Shown: positions 6,841 through 10,318 of the stretch, in pieces
Layout of the letters: every line of letters starts with the position of its first letter
How positions within the stretch are numbered: the stretch's first letter is position 1
NCBI GenBank assembly: GCA_910587715.1
Contig: CAJUMV010000073.1
Coordinates: forward strand, 1-10,318
Origin: an uncultured Lachnospiraceae bacterium
GTDB lineage: Bacteria > Bacillota > Clostridia > Lachnospirales > Lachnospiraceae
Direction: 5' to 3'
Length of the DNA stretch: 10,318 bases
Program-made: the position numbers and the translations under genes
Notes under the pieces: generated by a model
The model's input: only the letters and a program-made list of their open reading frames with translations
The model's database searches: none
Told to the model about the DNA's origin: nothing

Positions 6841-7500
6841 CTATTCTACGATGTTCTCTGTTTTCTCATTTCCATTGATTTTGCCGTCTTCAAACCCGAT
6901 TGTCCGATGCCAGTCAAACAGCGCGCAGACCAGCCTGCTGTGCTCCTCGATCTGTTCCATCTGCCAGCCGTGGATAAAGGGCTCGTAAATGGTTGCCCAA
7001 AATGCCGTCAGAAGAACGTGCATTTCCTCCTCCGAAATCCGGACGCTGCACAGCCCCCTTTGATACGCCTCCTCATAATAGGCATAAGTCGATTTCGTCA
7101 TCCCCTCCACCCAGTCATGCTGGAAGTTTGCATACCGCGTACCCTCGGCGCATTTTAAAAGCAGCACAAAACCATCGTACCGCTCAAAAAGATACCGGAA
7201 CCACCACATCATGTACCCACTGTCCATCTCCCACGCTTTCACCAGCGCCTCGTCGGAAATCCCCTTCCTGTCCGTCAGGCATTTCTGTTCAATGATTTCC
7301 TCCAGATCTCGCACGGTGTCAGCCACCACCGCAGAAAACAGCTCCTCTTTCCCGCTGTAACGCTTATACAACGCCCCTGTCGTCACATGAGCATTGTCGC
7401 AGATTTCTTTCAAGGACGCCTTTTCAAATCCTTTATCCAAAAATTCTCGCCTTGCGCTCTCTAAGATAGGGGAATCCAGCGAATGATCCGATTTTGCCAA
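6841..7500 (-). CDS. TetR/AcrR-family transcriptional repressor, first gene of the transporter operon
   Basis: The protein has 219 residues when begun at TTG 7500, which has GGAGGTGA ending 5-6 nt upstream. The in-frame ATG at 7515 lies inside that ribosome-binding site, so it is unlikely to be the start. The N-terminus has the TetR helix-turn-helix at about 28-47 (ASLKEICDNAHVTTGALYKR, followed by YSGKEELF). The remaining helical domain, with several Trp and Tyr residues, would bind a ligand or form the dimer. It is followed by the two transporter genes on the same strand (107-nt gap). A promoter and overlapping palindromes lie immediately upstream, so autoregulation together with the transporter pair is likely. 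The inducer is not predictable; many relatives respond to transported substrates. Confidence 0.88.
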   Translation of the reverse strand: MAKSDHSLDSPILESARREFLDKGFEKASLKEICDNAHVTTGALYKRYSGKEELFSAVVADTVRDLEEIIEQKCLTDRKGISDEALVKAWEMDSGYMMWWFRYLFERYDGFVLLLKCAEGTRYANFQHDWVEGMTKSTYAYYEEAYQRGLCSVRISEEEMHVLLTAFWATIYEPFIHGWQMEQIEEHSRLVCALFDWHRTIGFEDGKINGNEKTENIVE

Positions 7501-7517
7501 TCTTCTCACCTCCATAC

Positions 7518-7577
7518 TGATAATTAAATTACCGATAATCCAATTATCAATATAGCACCCCACATGCTTACTGTCAA
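7518..7577 (-). promoter_or_regulatory. Promoter and palindromic operator of the TetR-transporter operon
   Basis: TTGACA (7577-7572), a 17-nt spacer and TATATT (7554-7549) form a near-consensus sigma-A promoter. Directly overlapping the -10 and start region is a dyad with perfect TGATAATT/AATTATCA arms (7518-7525 and 7542-7549). Nested in it is a second dyad, GATAAT-CCA-ATTATC (7534-7548). A repressor bound here would block polymerase, the usual layout for TetR autoregulation. The transcript starts about 40 nt before the TTG start. Confidence 0.7.
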
Positions 7578-7672
7578 GATATTTCTTTTTTACAGAAAAT
7601 AAACGCAAAAAGAAAAACACCCCGCTTTACGAAATGTTTCCCTTTTTGATGAATAATAACTTTTTCCAAATC

Positions 7673-8511
7673 TTATTTTGCATGGTTTTCTTTTTCCATC
7701 AGTTCCTGTATATTGCTTTGTGTCTGCTCATATTTTTCCCTTATTCTTTCCAGCTCCGCCTCATACTTCTCACGCTGCTTTGCGGCATCTGCCTCCATTT
7801 CGCGCCTTATCTCCGCCCGCGTCTGCTCCGTCTGACGCTCCTTTTCCAACAGCTCCATCTTATGGCTGTAAGCATCCTCTTTTGCCTGATCCTGCAGCCT
7901 GCCAATCTGCTCCTTTAAAGAAGCAATTTCCGCATCTTTTTCCTCCAGCTTCTGCGGATACTCTGCCAGCTTTTCCAGTTCCCTCGTTTTTCATCAACCG
8001 CCTTGCTCAAAATATCATTCAGCCTGTCCTTGTCTGAAATAATGGATTGGTTCCGCTCCTCCTTCTCCCTGATTTCAGAGCGCAGTCCCTGAGAAACCAG
8101 CCGCTCATTATCCAATTCTTTTTTTACTGCATCGCATTCCGTCTGACTGTCATGGTAGAATTTTTCATATGTCTCCCGGCTGCTCTTTGCCTTTTCGAGC
8201 TGGGACTGCAGATCCTGTATGGTAGCGTCCTTTGACGCAAGAAGCTCCCGCACCTCGACCCTTGCCCTCTCGTCTGCCGTGGCAAGGGCGTTGAGCATAT
8301 CGGTGTATTTCGCACCCAGAAATCTCTGGTATTCCTCAAACTGGCGGATATCCTCACTGAACTGAGGCTGCGCCATCATCAGGTTCTCGTGCTCATATGC
8401 CGCAATAAGCGCATTAAATACAGAATCCTGATTGGAGAAATCCTTTGACAGCGCCCTTAACTTTTCGGCTGTTTCCGGATCTATCCGAAAGGGAAATTTT
8501 AATGTATTACA
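7673..8511 (-). pseudogene. Coiled-coil protein gene (KfrA/ParR-like appearance), start lost and frameshifted
   Basis: Two minus-strand frames join into one protein of about 279 residues. The upstream frame runs from about 8502 (LKFPFRIDPETAEKLRALSK) into an A5 run at 7991-7987. Restoring one A gives DEKTRELEKLAEYPQKLEEK and continues in the second frame to the TAA at 7675-7673. No start codon exists upstream; a stop lies at 8514-8512, so the N-terminus is gone. The first 35 residues resemble a ribbon-helix-helix or other small DNA-binding segment. The rest is a nearly continuous Glu/Lys/Gln-rich coiled coil. Such proteins occur on plasmids and conjugative elements in partition or relaxosome-related roles, which is inference here. 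A sequencing error in the homopolymer could explain the frameshift but not the missing start. Confidence 0.75.
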
Positions 8512-8619
8512 TTACAACGTATTACTTTAAAAAACCCTTTATTTATCAGTATTTTTTATATAATGATTAAAGCGTCAAAAGGGGTAATCATATAATGTTA
8601 GTTATATGTGTAATACATT
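8501..8619. repeat. GTATTAC repeats and an 11-bp inverted repeat at the edge of the AT-rich cassette
   Basis: GTATTAC occurs at 8504-8510 and 8519-8525 in direct orientation (15-bp period) and as GTAATAC at 8610-8616. The outer copies extend to a perfect 11-bp inverted pair, AATGTATTACA (8501-8511) and TGTAATACATT (8609-8619). The left copy begins where the coiled-coil homology ends. They may be protein-binding sites or an insertion scar; in AT-rich DNA chance also plays a part. Confidence 0.4.
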
Positions 8620-8645
8620 TTATTGATATTTTATATATAGCCCTC

Positions 8646-8702
8646 TTCTCAAAAACGGTCAACGGGATTATAATGCGCTTATATTAACCGAAACGGTTAA
8701 TA
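8646..8702 (+). promoter_or_regulatory. Promoter and perfect palindromic operator of the second TetR gene
   Basis: TTCTCA (8646-8651), a 17-nt spacer and TATAAT (8669-8674) form a good promoter with a predicted start near 8681. A perfect palindrome TATTAACCG-AAA-CGGTTAATA (8682-8702) follows at about +1 to +21. It ends just before the GGAGG (8704-8708) of the TetR gene. Size and symmetry are typical of a TetR-family operator, so the gene pair is probably self-repressed. Confidence 0.75.
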
Positions 8703-8713
8703 CGGAGGATATT

Positions 8714-9352
8714 ATGAACAGTAAATTTTTCGGTTTATCAATAGAAAAACAACAGCGGATTGTCAATGCTGCTTATAAAGTGTTTTCAGAAAATAGCTAT
8801 AAAAAAGCACCTATGTCTGAAATAGCAGATGAGGGAGGCGTTTCAAAAGCATTACTATTTCACTATTTCATTAACAAAAAAGAACTGTATATGTATTTGT
8901 GGGAAAATTCTATCGAAATGACAAGAAAAGCAACTATAGAATACAAGACTTTAGAAACATCTGATTTTTTTGAAATGTTAAAAAGGAGTCTGTTATCTAA
9001 ATGTTCTATTATGCGGAAATACCCACACATATATGCGTTCTCATTAAGAGCATATTATGAAAACTACCCGGAAATAGAGGAAGCTATTCAAAAGAGCTAT
9101 TCTAAAACAAGTAATGCAAGTGAAACTATTGTATTTGAAAAAATAAATACCTCTATTTTTCGGAAAGATATAGATTTGAAATCTATGTATTCAGAGATAT
9201 TTTATGCAGTTGATGGATATATGCTAAATAAATATCATTCCGGGCAAATTATTCCTGCTGAAATTGAAAACGAGATTGCGGAACTTATTGATTTATGGAA
9301 AAAGATATATACAGAAAGAGAGATTGACGAATGCAGCATAAGCAAATTTTAG
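8714..9352 (+). CDS. TetR/AcrR-family transcriptional regulator (AT-rich cassette)
   Basis: The protein has 212 residues, starting at ATG 8714 with GGAGG 5 nt upstream. The N-terminal helix-turn-helix is clear at about 33-52 (PMSEIADEGGVSKALLFHYF), with the preceding helix IVNAAYKVFSENSYKK and the following NKKELYMYLW typical of the family. The C-terminal helical domain is divergent and gives no ligand clue. The gene is far more AT-rich, with A/T-ending codons, than the transporter genes to its left. It overlaps the following hydrolase gene by 22 bp, so the two are translationally linked. Its likely targets are its own promoter and hence the hydrolase. Confidence 0.9.
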   Translation: MNSKFFGLSIEKQQRIVNAAYKVFSENSYKKAPMSEIADEGGVSKALLFHYFINKKELYMYLWENSIEMTRKATIEYKTLETSDFFEMLKRSLLSKCSIMRKYPHIYAFSLRAYYENYPEIEEAIQKSYSKTSNASETIVFEKINTSIFRKDIDLKSMYSEIFYAVDGYMLNKYHSGQIIPAEIENEIAELIDLWKKIYTEREIDECSISKF

Positions 9353-10146
9353 CACAGGGAGGAAATGTCCATTATTGGATTGACAAAAAAGATGATGGTG
9401 TTGATTGTATTGTTTTTACTCACGGTGTAACGGCAGATCATACAATGTTTGAGAAACAGATAGAGTTTTTCTCTGATAAATATACAATAGTTCTTTGGGA
9501 CGTGCCCATGCATGGATTATCAAGACCCTATCAGAAATTTTCCTATCGTGATACGGCGGAAATATTACATTCTATTCTTCAAGAAGAAAATATAAATAGA
9601 GCTATTTTGGTTGGAATGTCTATGGGAGGTTATCCAAGTCAACATTTTGCTGCCATATACCCCGACATGGTAAAAGGACTTGTAGCGTTAGATACAACTC
9701 CATTAGGAGTGCAATACTATTCAAAATCGGATTTATGGTGGTTAAAACAAGTGGCACCAATGGCAAAGTGGTTTCCGGCAACTATTTTACAAAAAAGTAT
9801 GGCAAAGTCAATTTCTGAAACAGACTATTCTTACCAAAAGATGATGTCAATGCTAAAACCGCTTTCAAAGTCAGAAATTATTGAGCAAATGAGAATAGCA
9901 TATGGAAAATTTACGCATGAAAATAGAAGTGTTATGTTCCAATTTCCTGTGCTGATATTTGTCGGGGATAGAGATAGTACAGGCAAAGTAAAGGCATATT
10001 GCAAAGAATGGGCAAAACAAACAGGGTATCCGTTACATTTTATTAAAAATGCTAAACATTTCGCAAATGGGGATAATCCAGAACAAGTAAATTTTGAAAT
10101 TCAACAATTTATTAGAACTATCAATGACAGTGAAAAGCAACCATAA
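9331..10146 (+). CDS. Alpha/beta hydrolase
   Basis: The protein has 271 residues with the alpha/beta-hydrolase core in the usual order: oxyanion HG at 31-32 (FTHGVTADH), strand VLWDVPMHGLS at 54-64, nucleophile elbow GMSMGG with Ser97, acid in GDRD (Asp215, or Asp213), and catalytic His243 in NAKHF. A cap-like insert around 125-195 includes an aromatic-rich stretch (SDLWWLKQVAPMAKWFP). It is cytoplasmic, with no signal peptide. The start lies inside the end of the TetR gene with an AGAGAG-type ribosome site 8 nt or more upstream. The substrate is unknown; esterase, lactonase or antibiotic-hydrolysing roles are all possible. Regulation by the coupled TetR suggests a small-molecule response. 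AT content matches the TetR gene, so both arrived together. Confidence 0.9.
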   Translation: MQHKQILAQGGNVHYWIDKKDDGVDCIVFTHGVTADHTMFEKQIEFFSDKYTIVLWDVPMHGLSRPYQKFSYRDTAEILHSILQEENINRAILVGMSMGGYPSQHFAAIYPDMVKGLVALDTTPLGVQYYSKSDLWWLKQVAPMAKWFPATILQKSMAKSISETDYSYQKMMSMLKPLSKSEIIEQMRIAYGKFTHENRSVMFQFPVLIFVGDRDSTGKVKAYCKEWAKQTGYPLHFIKNAKHFANGDNPEQVNFEIQQFIRTINDSEKQP

Positions 10147-10186
10147 ACCATGCAACACCCCATGTGGGAGAAAGGGGAAATCATCT

Positions 10187-10318
10187 ATGCCTTGCACAGA
10201 AGCATACAGAGAACACATCATGTATACTTTCAATGGCTATTGCAAGACCGTCATACGCTTTGCGGCTATCAACGCATGGCGTGACAGGAGCAGACGGCGA
10301 CAAAAAGAAATATCCCTT
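10187..10318 (+). CDS. Sigma-70-like regulator of conjugative elements, N-terminal part
   Basis: An ATG at 10187 with GAAAGGGGAA upstream opens 44 codons that run off the window. They start MPCTEAYREHIMYTFNGYCK and contain an AAINAWRDRSRRRQKEISL stretch. I recognise this N-terminus as that of small sigma-70-family or Orf7-like regulators found near the recombination end of many clostridial ICEs (Tn916/Tn1549 relatives). The normal protein is about 130-160 residues with a C-terminal region 4 helix-turn-helix, not visible here. GC content jumps back up at this gene, which marks the right border of the AT-rich cassette; the hydrolase stop lies 40 bp before it. The evidence is family memory from a partial sequence. 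Confidence 0.65.
   Translation, partial: MPCTEAYREHIMYTFNGYCKTVIRFAAINAWRDRSRRRQKEISL

Noticed and set aside
7518..7549. Fur box (TGATAAT-N-ATTATCA) in the TetR promoter
   Set aside because: Half-sites resemble Fur arms, but the centre spacing is 3 rather than 1 and the dyad fits TetR autoregulation better. Kept only as a dyad operator.
7620..7672. Terminator after the coiled-coil gene
   Set aside because: T-rich stretches are present, but no stem longer than about 5 bp was found.
7634..7918. Plus-strand hydrophobic 94-aa frame that looks like a membrane protein
   Set aside because: It is antisense to the Glu/Lys-rich coiled-coil gene; the complement of such codons reads as Phe/Leu, so the hydrophobicity is an artefact.
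1..10318. CRISPR arrays, tRNA or rRNA genes
   Set aside because: No regularly spaced repeats and no tRNA-like cloverleaf or rRNA sequence seen on either strand by eye.

Overview
The window looks like a cargo region of an integrative/conjugative element (ICE) or similar mobile DNA in a low-to-moderate GC Firmicute, most likely a gut clostridium of the Lachnospiraceae type. The reasons are strong AGGAGG ribosome-binding sites, TTG/GTG starts, sigma-A type promoters, and a right-hand edge that opens a small sigma-70-like gene of the kind I recognise from clostridial conjugative elements. This assignment is inference from recognised protein style; no database was searched.

Left part (1-7600, minus strand, fairly GC-rich). 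Read in the direction of transcription there are two regulator-plus-transporter units. Unit 1 is a TetR repressor gene (7500-6841, TTG start, promoter and dyad operator just upstream), then two half-size ABC transporters (TTG start at 6733; ATG start at 4904). The two transporter genes overlap by 4 bp, so they probably form a heterodimer. Unit 2 is an AraC-type activator (2770-1808) with its own promoter near 3012-2984, then a third half-transporter (start 1416). That third gene is cut off inside its nucleotide-binding domain about 50 bp from the window edge, where the sequence stops looking like an ABC protein and starts looking like the end of an insertion sequence. The overall design (AraC or TetR regulator with paired fused TMD-NBD proteins) resembles the YbtPQ/IrtAB group, exporter-fold proteins that import iron-siderophore complexes. 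A drug or peptide exporter remains possible.

The gaps between these genes hold debris and signals: two tiny gene remnants that resemble a toxin-antitoxin locus (1743-1585), a 47-codon unknown ORF in the AraC leader, a 52-nt near-perfect hairpin after unit 1, and a related GTTAG-N6-CTAAC/T dyad in front of both the first and the third transporter gene.

Middle (7673-8511, minus strand). A decayed coiled-coil gene with a KfrA/ParR-like appearance. It has lost its start at about 8500 and carries a one-base frameshift in an A5 run at 7987-7991.

Right part (8501-10146, plus strand, clearly AT-rich). A compact foreign cassette: a second TetR repressor overlapping by 22 bp an alpha/beta hydrolase gene, controlled by a promoter with a perfect 9-3-9 palindromic operator. 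Its left edge coincides with the broken coiled-coil gene and with repeated GTATTAC motifs. GC content rises again at 10187, where the sigma-like gene begins and runs off the window. The picture is of layered insertions into one element: transporter units, then a small detoxification- or signal-degradation-like cassette, then an IS hit.
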